Shown: one piece after another, positions 49,619 through 61,440 of the stretch | Layout of the letters: each line of letters starts with the position of its first letter | How positions within the stretch are numbered: the first letter of the stretch is position 1 | DNA from: Episyrphus balteatus | Taxonomy: Eukaryota > Arthropoda > Insecta > Diptera > Syrphidae | NCBI RefSeq assembly: GCF_945859705.1 | Contig: NC_079134.1 | Location: forward strand, 69,002,625 to 69,066,624 | Direction: 5' to 3' | DNA: 64,000 nucleotides | The notes under the pieces: model-generated | Told to the model about the DNA's origin: nothing | Database searches by the model: none | Seen by the model: only the letters and a program-made list of their open reading frames with translations | Translations under genes and position numbers: made by a program

Positions 49619-51250
49619 TCTATCTCATTCTTGCATGCAACATGAAATAAATTTCCCCTCCATCAAAATTAAAGACAAATGTACTTTAAAATTACATCAG
49701 CGAAGCACATCTGGAAGTGCTTCTGATGTATATTTGCCGGTACTTTTTTAACTACAGAAAAGCCACTGAAACTTATTCTTTAAAAGTACTTATTAGGAGT
49801 ATATATTTCACCGGTTATATCCTTAAAGCTGAAACACAATCACGCTTTGCCGTCGATTTTGACAACTGGGAAAAGTTCAACTATAGGAAATCTGTGTATC
49901 CTCACACAATGACGCTTTTCTTACGTACGCTTTTTTTGACAAACGTAAGGAAACGTAAGAAAGCGAGCAAAAGTTCAACCAGACTGAACTTTTGCTCGCT
50001 TTCTGACATTTAACAGACATAGTTACAGTCACCCACATTATTATTGCGCCAAATGTGAATAAAAAAAAATAAATTATTGCAAAACTATGTGTGTTTTTTA
50101 ATTTCTCTATTTAGATTTTGCACAAAAAAACGACATCGAGATATTTTAAATCAAAACAATTTACGTATTAAAAACAAAAAAAAATTAATGATGTTTTAGA
50201 CTGAGTTTTATTGTTAAAAACAATATATTTTGATTGGTTTTGTTTTTATAACTATAGGATTAAAGAATAAACAAATTTCTATGCATTTTTTAAACACATT
50301 AATATCCTTTTTCATTTTTCCACAATTAAATCAAGATAAAGACTTGGCCCAATAATTTTGTGAGTGACTGTGTTTTTTTTATTTGACAGCAGATTTTATG
50401 TTGCAATCAGCTGTTCAAAGTCAAAGTGACAGAAGCGCGCTTTGAGGATTTCTCAACGTAACGCAACGAAGCGACGCCCTGAAGCGTGATTGTGTTTCAG
50501 CTTTTACTGCTACAATCCATGGCTGCTCGAATCTAGAAATACGTTTATATGTGGTGAAATTTATACGTAAAAGAAGTAGTTTTTGTTCCTAGTGAAAATA
50601 AAAATTCTTCAAAACAAGCAATGAAACAATAAATTCCTTATAATATTAATTAGAAACACAAAATATAGATTTTGTTTTTTTGAAAACCTAATTTATGTAA
50701 ATAAAAAAAAATCCCTGGAGGTGCGTCAGTGGCCTGGCTAATTGAGATGAGAATAGTGAAAAAGAAAAAATTACTCTGCACTTTGGTGGTGATTTTGTAT
50801 CTTTTTTTATAATTTTTTTTTTCTAAATGCACAAGGCTGAAGCTGTGAAGTCGTGTCAAACTTTCCTGAGCAAACAGCAAAATAATTAACTACGCATTTT
50901 GATGGTGGAAATCAATTTTTGTGCGGTGGCAAGCCGAAGAATTTGTGTTTTAGATTGTTTAGATTTTAAATTAAATCCAAATGGAGCACAGAGAAAAATT
51001 CGAAATCACAATTCAAAGATAATTGCTTAACAAAGTACGATTGCTGCGGTTATCAAGGTTTCACTACAAAATATAAAATGCAGCAAGAGTTAAAAACAAT
51101 GTTGTACATTACAAAAGAGACAAAACTTTGTGCATAACATACATCGCGCTCTTTTCCTCCCATTAACCAAAGAAGAGTTTATTTTTTCAGGAGAAACAAA
51201 ACTACTATTTTTTGAGGGGAGAGATTTTGGTAAATAAGGAAACACATTAA
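49619..51250. mobile_element. Element R, copy C, inverted and interrupted
   Basis: 49645-49825 and 50505-51250 match copy A/B in inverted order (AGCGAAGCACATCTGGAAGT, TTCACCGGTTATATCC; then AGAAGAGTTTATTTTTTCAG at 51175). It is more diverged than A and B. A 670-bp MITE splits it. Confidence 0.65.
49827..50503. mobile_element. MITE with AAGCTGAAACACAATC ends
   Basis: The left end AAGCTGAAACACAATCACGC and its complement at 50481-50503 enclose 677 bases. Flanks TTA and TTA. Inside are a fold-back with GCTCGCTTTC and one arm of the GGTGTG-type inverted repeat (50090-50165). It lies where copies A and B of R are continuous, so they act as empty site. Confidence 0.7.
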
Positions 51251-51354
51251 TCTACAAAGTACTCTTCAATCAAACAGGTCCGACCTCGGTCCGAATCTAC
51301 TCCGCCTCAGGCGGAGCTGAGTCCGACTTCGGCTCAGAAACGGGTCCGAAGGCG
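51251..51354. repeat. Repeat with GTCCGAC phrases
   Basis: Part of the W-like GC-richer text (GGTCCGACCTCGGTCCGAAT, GTCCGACTTCGGCTC) also found at 8340-8470. It lies directly left of the 9-bp-duplication element. Confidence 0.5.
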
Positions 51355-51363
51355 GCTCAAATT

Positions 51364-51736
51364 CACAGTTCACATAAAAAGGTAATATATTCCGAACTGA
51401 CATTGGTCGCCAGATTGTCAAAACATGACACTTTGGCGACCAATGTCAGCTACCGAATTCTTAATTGTTTAAAATAAAAAAAACCGAAAAACCACGCACA
51501 CCACTAATTTTTAAACAATTATTTACCATTTTCCGCGATGAAACACGAAGAAAATTTGTTATTTTTCAATTTATAATATTTTTAAATGACATTTTATAAA
51601 TTAAAACAAAAACAAATTTCCTGTTTACTGCGATTGAAATATAAAAATTAAAGGCCGACCTGACAGATTGGTGCCCATTTTTGACAAACAAATTTTGACA
51701 ACGTTCGGAATATATTACCTTATTATGTGTACTGTG
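51364..51736. mobile_element. 373-bp TIR element, 9-bp duplication
   Basis: The ends CACAGTTCACATAA and, inverted, CACAGTACACATAA extend inward to AAGGTAATATATTCCGAAC. They are flanked by GCTCAAATT (51355-51363) and GCTCAAATT (51737-51745), an exact 9-bp duplication. An inner hairpin pairs GACATTGGTCGCC (51398) with its complement at about 51435. Nine bases fit Mutator-like or Merlin-like elements; there is no transposase to decide. Confidence 0.8.
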
Positions 51737-51930
51737 GCTCAAATTAGTATGGAAATTATAATCACCGCGGAGCCGATTTTATATAAATTGGTTTTTTTGA
51801 CCACGATTTCTCCTTCAACTTTGTGTTCATACAAAAAAAGTTGCAAGTGTGTGAGTGCAACCCCGTTTTTCTCGGTCGGAGGTCAGAGTGTCTTTTCTGA
51901 ACTCCCTTTTCTTGCTTGAAGGGTAGACTC
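51737..51930. repeat. Dispersed repeat W, fragment
   Basis: It carries GGAAATTATAATCACCGCGG, then the TTTGTGTTCATAC block and the end TTGCTTGAAGGGT in the order seen at 11100-11240. No gene. Confidence 0.65.
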
Positions 51931-53476
51931 TGCTGGTGGTTGTATTTTGCCCTTAACTACTTACGTTTGGTTTGCAGGGAACTGTACAACCCACTCAAAG
52001 TTGAACCTGGTTCAAGAGTTAACTCGAGTTCAACTGATCCGTGGGTTAACCCTCAATTTGTACAATTAAAAAATCTCTGAGGGCTCAGAGATTTCACTTG
52101 GTGGGACGCACCTAATGTGAACACCGTCCACGGTGAGTGTGTTTCTTTATATTTTCCGCATAAGGAATAGAATAGACCGGTGAGACAAAATAGAGAAACA
52201 GAAATAGCCTAATGACTAAATCAGATGTGCGGCACATCTGCACGCATCGCTGCTTGCAGCGCTGGACCCAAAATACATGTGCATCACTTTTTAAGGTATT
52301 GATGCCAATTTCTGTCAAAAAAATTCATAACCTTGAAAAATATTTTTTATTTTATTTTTTAAGGAAATGATTATATGGGGTAAATATGGATTATATGCGG
52401 TTAAAATGGAAGAAATAATTGAATTTATAAAACAAAACAAGATGGTTATGTCTTGTTTTATAAAAATCAATTATACTCCAGTCAAAGCGTCATTTGACCT
52501 TGCGCTGAGAGGCACTGTCAGTTTTTATTTCATGGATCGATAGGGGTATATTTAAAAGGCTAAAACCCAATTTCTCACCACCTGATCATTCTTTTTAGCG
52601 GAGTTATTCACAAAAATGCATTTTTTGGGATATTTTACTTCTAAGCTAATATCTTTGCTCCAGATTGTCGTAGACCAAAAAATAAACATACATTCTCTTC
52701 CTTATAATATTTTCTATCGTTATATGTAATTTCATTGTATTTGAGTGAGTAAATATAAAATGGCAGCCATTTAAAGTCAAATTCTTGTTATTAAAAAAAT
52801 CATTTTTGTCATTATTTCGAAAAAAGCTTTCATCATGATTGACATTTTTCTAATTTATTTTGTAGCCCTGTTCATGTCCTGCATTTTACAGAAAAAATCA
52901 GCTCTTTATCACCAAAGATGGCCGAGCAATTGATAAATAAACGCATGCAAAACCGGTGCGAAAACACCCAAAAATATCGTTTTTTGGGAATAACTCGACT
53001 TCAGAATGTCCTACGGCAAAAATAAAAGCAATGAATTGTTCGTTACAACATTTTCTATCAATTTAGTGCACATTCTTTTTGTTGAAACAAATAAAAAATA
53101 AGTAATATTAAGTCAAAATCGTTTTTTTGTTTGGCAAACTCTTGCCTTATAACTTTGCAAACGGTTTAAGTATTGGCTAAGAAAATAAAATATTATTGCA
53201 TTCCTTTAAATTATCTACAATTCAAAAAAAAATTTAGCTTTCTACGAACCACGGGAGCCGAGTTATTATAATTTTAAGAAAGCATTAATCCGTAAGAAAA
53301 TTCAAAAAAATTTCCCTTGTTTATGATTCGAATACTAGTTCTCAGTGAGAGAGGTTGTTTTCATTGTTTCTTGTTATTTGTCTTATGTTTTTTCGTTGGT
53401 CATTTGGACCTTTTTTAAAAAATTAATTTCTCGGCTCGTGTGGGTCGTAGAGTGCTAATTTTTTTTAAAATTATTA
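51931..53476. other. No gene seen in 1.5 kb
   Basis: 51990-52080 resembles the 210-bp MITE family (TTCAACTGATCCGTGGGTTAAC). 52416-52475 has an inverted pair AAACAAGA/TCTTGTTT. The remainder is AT-rich, with no ORF over 70 codons that looks coding. Confidence 0.45.
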
Positions 53477-53516
53477 TGAAGAAGGAGGCAGGCACATGTC
53501 TTCTTTGATGACAGTT

Positions 53517-55130
53517 CTAATTGTTGTCGAGTTTTCGTTGCCATACCATTGGAATCTCTACATTTCTGTATTTCAGGACTTGATTACCTATATCCAAAAT
53601 GATTCCATGCTCCTTCATGAAGTCGATTCCAATGATGCACTCGTCACTTATATCTGCCACCAAAAACACATGTGAAAACTCTAGTTCAGCTATACGGATC
53701 GTAAGACGAACTTCTCCGTACACTATTGCTGCTTCTCCTGTGGCGGTCTTCAGACGGTAGCTGTTGGTGTTATGTATCCATGTCATCTTCACCAAGTCTC
53801 TTCGTACAATAGAGGCGGTGGCACCGGTGTCAATTGTAGCCACGTGTTGTTTGTTGTTTATGGTCGCTTCCACTGTCAGACTTTTGTTGTCTCGTTTAGT
53901 CTGTGAGACTTGAATTGTGGTTCTGGGGCCATTGATACCAGAAACCAGCTTCTGCCCCTCGAAGTTGGTTCTTACTCGTTTTCCCGAATGGAAATCAAGA
54001 TGAGCATGAGTGTTAGTTGTATCGCTTACCTGTTGTTGGGCAATATTCCTGTTTCCACAGTGTTCGCAAGCAGTTCTTCTTGGTGGCAATCTGCACTGCC
54101 GCTGGAGATGTCCTGTCTTGTTACAGTTCCAGCATCGAGCAGCTCCATCTCGCTGGTTTCTTTGGAATGCGAGTTTTTGACAAGAGCATTCCTCCACTGC
54201 AACTTCTCTTACCCGATGAACGCCTTGAGAAGCCTGTTCTGCTGCTTCCATAGTCAGTGCAAACGCTAATGCTTCAGGAAGGGAACGTTTTCCAGCTGTT
54301 CGAATTGCTCGCTGAAGATTTATATCAGATACAGCACGTACAAAGGCTTCTGTCGCAAACTGATTGATAATGTCGTCTCCTGCTGTCAGATATGGCAGAT
54401 GAGCCAACCTTTCAATATCTGCTTGAAGTTGTTGCAGAGTTTCTCCTCTTTTCTGGACTCTTGTATTGAGTTGGACGCGGAAGACTTCCTGCATATGGCC
54501 ATCTCCAAAGCGTTTTTCAATGACCTGGACAAGAGCGTCAAAGTTACCATTCTTTTCTGGTGGTAAAGTTTGTAACAACTCAGCAGCAGGACCTCTAAGT
54601 GCAAGAGTCAGCGCTATACATTTGTCTTCGTCATCCCAGCCATTTGTTGTGGCAGCTGCCTCAAACTGTTTTTTGTAGATCGACCAAGAACTTTGTCCAT
54701 CAAATGTTGGTGGATGCATTTCCTTCTTCTTTGGGTACTCACCAGAACTTTCTCGGATCTTAATTTTCCGAACCTTGTAAAGTTCCCCAGTAATACTTTG
54801 CATTTTAACTTCCATTTTTTCAAATTTGTCATCCACTTTCTCGAACTTTCCTTCTACTTTCTCGAGTTTTTCTTCAACTTTCTCGAACTTTTCTTGAGAT
54901 TGCTTTTCAACGCATTTGATGGAAGCATCAATAGCAACGAACTTGTTCTCGATCGCGTCAAGCTTACCTTGGGTGATGTTTTTCTGTTCATCTAATTTTT
55001 CGAGAAGATTCTGTTGTTCACTCTTTTGCTCTGTTCGTTGTTGTTCCATTTGTTCTCTTTGTTGATTGCGTTGTGTTTCAATTTGTTCAAGAAGATTTTT
55101 CTGTTCATCCTTCTGTTCTGATTCGCACAA
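53517..55130 (-). pseudogene. Gypsy B relative, gag-protease
   Basis: 537 codons, open. It starts in leader sequence (MCESEQKDEQKN) because the gag N-terminus is deleted. An enlarged Gln/Glu-rich coiled coil (QIETQRNQQREQMEQQR) absent from the other copy is followed by the capsid-like domain, a zinc knuckle (CWNCNKTGHLQRQC) and, in the same frame, protease with TIDTGATAS. This shows that the family makes gag and pol from one frame. The protease ends shortly after the flap region at the truncation. Confidence 0.85.
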
Positions 55131-55164
55131 ATAAATAAGTTTTATTCCACTTTTCTGACACCAA

Positions 55165-55623
55165 TGTAATGTTTTATTTCGGGTTCACAATAAAACTTAT
55201 TTAATTTCCACTTATATTTCCATTCAAATAAGAACACACTTTATTTCAACTCAATTTACTTTTGTTATTCACTCAAACAAACACACTTTTAAATCACTTT
55301 ATTTACTACTAACAATTCGCAACACTTTATTTCACTTTGTACTGTACTCTTTCACTTTCAAGATTAAACTGTATCCGGTCGGTGTCTACGCTGCCCTTTT
55401 ATACCGGAAACTCGAGAACGTCCTCGAAGGCTCTCGTCCCTGTCTCTCGAAACTTCCTTTCCAGGAAGGGCACTTCATACTTCCAGTGTAGTGGGATATT
55501 TTGAGATGTGTTCAGTGGGATATTTTCTTAATTACTAAAGGTCCGTTCACATTTCTACCTTTGCAGTAGTAGGTAGTGTGTTCAGACTTTTATCTTAAAG
55601 TAGTTCAGTAATTCATCGTTACA
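55165..55623 (-). repeat. Gypsy B relative 5' LTR, 459 bp
   Basis: The same ends as the 517-bp LTRs, but with about two of the 24-base units where the others have four, and other small deletions. Clearly older than the 31.7-kb element. Confidence 0.85.
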
Positions 55624-57176
55624 ATATAGTCTAAGAGCCAGGAGCAGATTTCTTGCGTGAGAGGTAACCGATTCATATGAATGGCAGACATTTTGAGTGT
55701 GGCCAAACCCTCGGCAGACGGTTTTGAAAATGCAGTTTTTCTGAAAATGTATTTATTTTACTTTTTCACATAACTCGCGTATTATTGGACCTAGCAGAAA
55801 CAATTGTATAGCAATCTTAAAGATAATTGAATTTCCTACAGAATATGTTAAATAAGTTTTTTCGATTAAACCTTCGGTTTAAGAGTTAGGGTGGTTTTTT
55901 TGAAGCAAGTCAAAGGGTGATTTTCTTATTTTCGTCATATCTCTTTTATTTGAGCTTTTTTAAAAATTAATTTGAAGTAAAAAATGTAGATCTTTTTATT
56001 ACCTTCATTTATTACATTAACGGTTTTTCGATTTGACAGACCGTTTTCGATCTGTAGGAAAAAAACTTCAAAAAGTTTGCAATTTTTTATATAGGAAAAA
56101 GGTTCTACATAGTACAGGGTAATTTGCAATAAATGTAACAAAAAACCTAGGCGTGTAGGTTGCACTCAGGAAAGAAAAAAATTGTATAGTTTTAGGCGGG
56201 GAGGGGTAAAAAGATTGCAATTTTTTATATAGGAAAAAGCTATATAAAAAATTGCAAACTTTTTGAAGTTTTTTTTCCTACAGATCGAAAACGGTCTGTC
56301 AAATCGAAAAACCGTTAATGTAATAAATGAAGGTAATAAAAAGATCTACATTTTTTACTTCAAATTAATTTTTAAAAAAGCTCAAATAAAAGAGATATGA
56401 CGAAAATAAGAAAATCACCCTTTGACTTGCTTCAAAAAAACCACCCTAACGCTTAAACCGAAGGTTTAATCGAAAAAACTTATTTAACATATTCTGTAGG
56501 AAATTCAATTATCTTTAAGATTGCTATACAATTGTTTCTGCTAGGTCCAATAATACGCGAGTTATGTGAAAAAGTAAAATAAATAAATTTTCAGAAAAAC
56601 TGCATTTTCAAAACCGTCTGCCGAGGGTTTGGCCACACTCAAAATGTCTGCCATGGGTATTTTTGTCATCAGGGACTCCACCGCTACAGGATGCGACTAA
56701 TTTCAAGTGTTTACCCTAAATAAATCAATTTTCAGAAAAACTGCATTTTCAAAACCGTCTGCCGAGGGTTTGGCCACACTCAAAATGTCTGCCATGGGTA
56801 TTTTTGTTATCAGGGAGTCCACCGCTACAGGATGCGATTAATTTTAGGTGGTTACCCCAAAGTCTAAAAACGCCAAAAAAACGCATTTTCGGGACAGTCT
56901 GCCGGGGCTTTGGCCACACTTAAAATGTCTGCCATTGGTATATTTGTTATCAGTGAGTATGTGGCGTTGGTTATCAATAAATTTTAAGTGGTTACCCACA
57001 CTAAATCGATTTTCAGAAAAATGGTACTTTTGATGCGCTTTTTCTCGACAACGGCCCAAATAAATGCAGGCAGACTAAGGTATTCGTCATCACCATGACC
57101 CACTCTACCTCTGACATTCATATGAATCGGTTACCTCTCACGCAAGAAATCTGCTCCCGGCTCTCGGTCTAATACC
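55624..57176. mobile_element. Giant palindromic (fold-back) element
   Basis: The outer inverted ends match over about 55 bases (AGCAGATTTCTTGCGTGAGA at 55643, complement at 57137). Arms of about 415 bp (55682-56095 and 56240-56655) are nearly perfect inverted repeats around a 144-base centre. The right side then repeats a 141-143 bp unit three times (CAGAAAAACTGCATTTTCAA at 56592 and 56733, and diverged at 56876). There is no ORF with a domain. It lies between the truncated gypsy LTR and the cut end of the next element and so may have been inserted in the 57177-58842 element. Confidence 0.75.
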
Positions 57177-57246
57177 TTATGTGGATCTAATTCTTAAAAA
57201 ATTATTTTTTTTAAATTCATACTTACATTTTTTTGATCATCTAAAT

Positions 57247-57600
57247 TAGGTATATGTACCTTGTGACAAATGATAGAGTTATGATTGCATGAAGTTGGTT
57301 TGGAATTCCAACATGGCAATTCGGCAATACAGGCAGCCATTAGGTACTTTCTTTTCACATTTTGGATGTGGTAATTGTTTGATCTTATACTAAAAAGTAG
57401 AGATTTAAAATATATGTAAGAACATTGGTAACACAACCCAAATTTACGCACATTATCAAACTTGTATTCAAAAATATTACTAGAGTTATTTTTGAAAGGA
57501 AAAGAGCAGCATGACAACAAGCTGAATATAAAATTTTGACAATTTGTCGCAGACTTGGTTGCATGATGGACAAAATCACCTTTGTGGAATTTTAGCTTAT
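57247..57600 (-). pseudogene. Cys-rich exon-like segment, copy 2
   Basis: The minus strand keeps the open frame of 4751-5105 (FGLCYQCSYIYFKSLLF, AACIAELPCWNSKPTSCNH) with few changes; all cysteines that I checked are kept. The donor reads GTACAT in place of GTACGT. Preservation in two separately inserted copies could mean constraint or only recent common origin. Confidence 0.4.
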
Positions 57601-58333
57601 TTTGATGACGACACCTAAAATGAAATATAAAAGGTAAGCAAATAAAATTTCAGTTTTTTATTCAATAAAAAAAGATAAGAATCAACCTGCAAGGTTCTAT
57701 TCCGCGCGCTTTTAATTTCTTATCATTTGGCTTGCTGTTGGGTTTATGCTGCTGAGGATTGGAACTTGGAAGGACCGTCTGCGCCAGCTCGTAGACTAAT
57801 AGGTATTCTGCGGGGACTGCGGGGATAACCATAACCTGGATATGCTTCCTGGCTTACTAAGTCCATTGAGCGCTGTACACAGCTACATAATCTGGTGTCT
57901 TGGCAATTGCCAAGCAATTGCTTATGCTGTTGTTGTTGCGCTGCTTCACATAATTACTGTTGCTGAGACTGGACTTTGATTGTAGAGTCATTTGAGATGC
58001 TGCTGCAAGTGTTGTGTGATTAGCGGCTCGTTTTTTAGTTTTAATTTGGATTTCCATAAAAATACAAATCCACCCCCAAAGAGCAATGGAAATGTTTCTT
58101 TGTCATAAAAACAAATTGTTTTTCTAGCAAACAGTGTTTTATGATTTTCATCGCAACCCAAATGTTCATCTTCGATTGGTACCGACACGATGTAGACCAA
58201 GTGTAGCTGGACTGAATAGGGCGTCAGATATATGTATGATGAATTTAAAAAAAGATTGTAAGATTGATGTAATAGGCAAGGCATACCTGATTGAAATCGA
58301 ACATTTACAAAGACGAATAAATTATAAATTTAA

Positions 58334-58483
58334 GGCTTGGCCACACCGAAGGGTACTTGCGGTAGCGGTACGGGTAATTGTATGAAAAAAATTCCACATC
58401 TGAACGTTGATATGTCAGTTTGGAATTTTTTTCATACAAGTACCCGTACCGCTACCGCATGTACCCTTCGGTGTGGCCAAGCC
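58334..58483. mobile_element. 150-bp palindromic MITE P, copy 2
   Basis: Identical in length to 8617-8766 and flanked by TTTAA on both sides (58329-58333 and 58484-58488). Element copy 1 reads straight through this point (about 4013-4021), so a 5-bp duplication is shown by an empty site in this window. Confidence 0.9.
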
Positions 58484-58909
58484 TTTAAGGGAATACATAG
58501 ATGAAATTGTGCGATTAACTTCAGGTAATTAGTTTTTGAAGATTTTGTTTTCGGTTTAAAAAAATTTAATTCTTTTTTTTTAGTTGTTTTTTTTTTTTTT
58601 TTTTTTTTTATTTTATTTTGTCATTTCAAACGTCAGTTTTGACGTTTCTAAACAAATTGTAAACAATTTATGGTTTGGTAGCACAGATTTAAAACTCTTC
58701 AAAAAGTTAAGCCCAAAGAATTCTCCGGGCTAAACAACTAAGCCCAAGGGGCTAAAGTGTTGTTGTATTTAACATTTAAATTGCTTAGCCCAGACTGCTT
58801 TTTTTTTGTCCAGTTAAGAACGTTGGTAATAAAAAACACACCTATTAGTTGGTGAAGTTGGTTATGTCAAATGAAATGACAAGTTGTTATAATGTTAGCT
58901 GTTATAATA

Positions 58910-59974
58910 GGTGTGTTTTTTATTACCACCGGTCTTAACTGGACAAAAAAAAGACTTGTGACACTCGAGGACTGCCGCGGTAAAGCTATTGCATTGGATT
59001 TTTTGTAAAATTATGCAATTATAATTTGTTTACCTACACTACACAAAACGAATGATTATGTTTTGTATCCTACCTATCAGTTCATATACAACAACAAGGT
59101 CACATTACATTTGAAAACATGCATACACACAATCTCATGTCATAAGCTTCTACAGATCAAAAAATAAGAAAACACAAGAATACTTTTTCTCTTGATTTAA
59201 TATCGCAAGCGCAATGCAACGCTTTACTCGTTCACAAATCACAAAAAGTTGAACAAGGAACAGAAGAATGAGAAGAGAAAACAAAAGAAAAGAAAATACA
59301 GATAATTTTGTTTGCTCCTGATTTATTCTGCAGACACAGCATTTATGGTTTTCTTCCTTACTCCTCTCTTTGTTGTCTAATACAATTTATATAACCCTCT
59401 CTGTCTGACTTAAGGAAGTTGAACAAGAAATAGAAGAAAATAATAAAATATATACACACAATACCATACACGTATAGCGAATTATCTATGTGTGGAATGT
59501 AATAATTTTTCGTTACGAAATTTCTTGGTTAGCTCCCCATGCCAGGCCTGAGTTAAAATCTATGCAATAGCTTAAAAACACAGTCGGGGCTAAGCAATTT
59601 ACATGTTAAATACAACAACACTTTAGCCCCTTGGGCTTAGTTGTTTAGCCCAGAGAATTCTCTGGGCTATAATTTTTCAACAGATTTAAATCTGTGCTAC
59701 CAAATACACTTGTTCTTAAATTGTTTAGAATTTGTTTAAAAACATCAAAACTAATGTTTGGAATGACAATTATTGTTTTAAATATAATAATTAGTTTAAC
59801 TTTTTTTTTTCAAAAACACACAAGAAAACCCAAAAGCGAAAAATGTAACAACTTTATATTTTTTTGTGTCAGCTGATTTCGGAACATTTAATATGCAGTG
59901 CTGCCAATTTTTCTCGGTAAGCCCCGAGGCGTTTTTTTTGTCCAGTGAAGACCGGTGGTAATACAAAACACACC
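58910..59974. mobile_element. 1.07-kb element of the GGTGTG family
   Basis: It starts GGTGTGTTTTTTATTACCAC and ends with the inverted repeat closing CACACC. Flanks TAATA and TAATG; the paralogous empty site at about 17095 reads TAATG once. The right 420 bases match 42545-42964, whereas 58960-59560 is unrelated filler. Confidence 0.85.
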
Positions 59975-59979
59975 TAATG

Positions 59980-60136
59980 TTTTGAAGTTGGCAGGTACAT
60001 GTATAACAATTCTTCAATTTGCCTCAAAAATTCTCTATGAATACACTATCCATATCCAGTGTATTATAGAGATCAGTGCTTCGAACTCGCATAGTGTCGA
60101 AGTGAGTCGTTGACGTGAGGCCAATTTCATGCACTA
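59980..60136. other. No gene seen
   Basis: The first 35 bases are the host flank also present at 17030-17070. The rest is unassigned. Confidence 0.4.
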
Positions 60137-60668
60137 TACCAGTCATAGAGGAAAGAATACCTAGAGACGCGACTTCGGTTGGTTTTTCTCTTCCACCCTA
60201 CAAGCTGCAATGAGAGGAAAAACTCCACAGTGCTTATATGTGGTAGTTTTCCCGTGCATTTTAAATGGCACCAACACATTCAACTGTGGAGTTGAGCTCA
60301 AAACAACTAAAAACAATTTAAGTGCTCAGTAGGAAATAAATTCATAAAAAAATAATATAATAAATTCAAAACACGAACCTTTTTTTTTTATTTCTGTACA
60401 TATTTATTGAAAGGTGGGTGTCTGGAGTGAGCTATTTGAGCTATTCAAGTTCATGTACAAACCAAAATCATGTTAAAATTCAAAATTTGTGAGGACATCT
60501 ACTGGTGAAAGGAAGGTATTAAAAGAATTGTACTTTTCACACGTATTCACAGATAGGAAAACAAGAGAAAAATAAGAGAGATTATCTGAAATTAAATTTG
60601 CGGGTGTTTTAGGTAAGGGGGGTACGAGTCGGCTCTCTAGGTATTCCTTCCTCTATGATACCAGTGGT
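60137..60668. mobile_element. 532-bp TIR element
   Basis: The left end ACTATACCAGTCATAGAGGA continues AAGAATACCTAGAGA; the right end is its inverted counterpart (TCTCTAGGTATTCCTTCCTC, then ATGATACCAGTGGT). No ORF and no clear duplication. Confidence 0.6.
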
Positions 60669-61440
60669 GCGTTCTTTTATTCGACGATGTTAACTATTGT
60701 TAACAATAGTTAACTTTCATCGTTCCTAAATGAGAAAAAAGTTACAAAATGTAACATCGTGACCTCACAACATCGTTCCTAAATCCAATGTTGAAGTGTC
60801 AAATAGTTACATTTTGTTACTTTTTCCAACTCAGCTCCTGGACTTGTGTTCCCTTCAAGCAAGAAAACTGAGTTCAACAAAGACACTCCGACCTCAGAAC
60901 GCGAAAAAAGGGGTTGCACTCACACACTTGCAACTTTTTGTGTATGAACACAACAGTCGAAGGAGAAGCGTGGTGAAAGTGCGAAAAGGAGAACTGACGA
61001 AAGAAAGACAAAGGCAAGAAAATGACAAAGCGCCATTTTGTTATTTATTTGTTATTTGTTGAAGTTCCTCGCGTGTCGTGCTCGTGACTCGTCAAAAATA
61101 ATAATAATAAAATTATTAATATTACAGGCCTATTCTGGCAAACCTCACTGATGCCTCACAAGTCACAATAACCTCACAACTCGAGTTGAACTCAATTTTG
61201 TGACTTTTTCGTATTCTAACGAAAACCTCACAGATCCACAGTCCTCACAAGAACCTCATAAGGTGTGGTGAGTTTGATTTTGTGAGGTTTTTCGTATTCT
61301 GGCGTTCCCTCACAACTTGTGACCCTCATAAAAATTGTTAAAATTGTGATCTCCTTCAGAGCAGGTCACAACTCACAAATTATTAGAGTTTTGATATTTA
61401 TAATTTGCATAAATTTTTTTGAGAACAAATTAAAGTTTTT
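60669..61440. repeat. Inverted repeats and repeat W; no gene
   Basis: 60690-60815 has palindromes (GTTAACTATTGTTAACAATA, then TTACAAAATGTAAC). 60846-61060 is an inverted copy of repeat W (CCCTTCAAGCAAGAAAACTG and CAACTTTTTGTGTATGAACA). 61130-61330 is a short repeat rich in CCTCACAA and TTTTTCGTATTCT phrases. Confidence 0.55.

Larger units (their letters stand above)
53477..55623 (-). mobile_element. Gypsy B relative, 5' part only
   Basis: It contains the 5' LTR (55165-55623), primer site, gag and the start of protease, then stops at 53477. The matching point in the full copy is near 35288. Gag identity with 35785-37089 is high. The N-terminal SAP part and the start codon region of gag are deleted, joining the coiled coil directly to the leader. 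No right-hand LTR exists, so this is a deletion relic. Confidence 0.88.
57177..58842. mobile_element. 5-bp-duplication element, copy 2, truncated
   Basis: The inverted copy of 3679-5190. Its outer end closes with AATAAAAAACACACC and is followed by TATTA. The other half is missing at 57177. It carries the MITE at 58334-58483 and lacks about 50 bases present in copy 1 near 4130. Confidence 0.85.
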
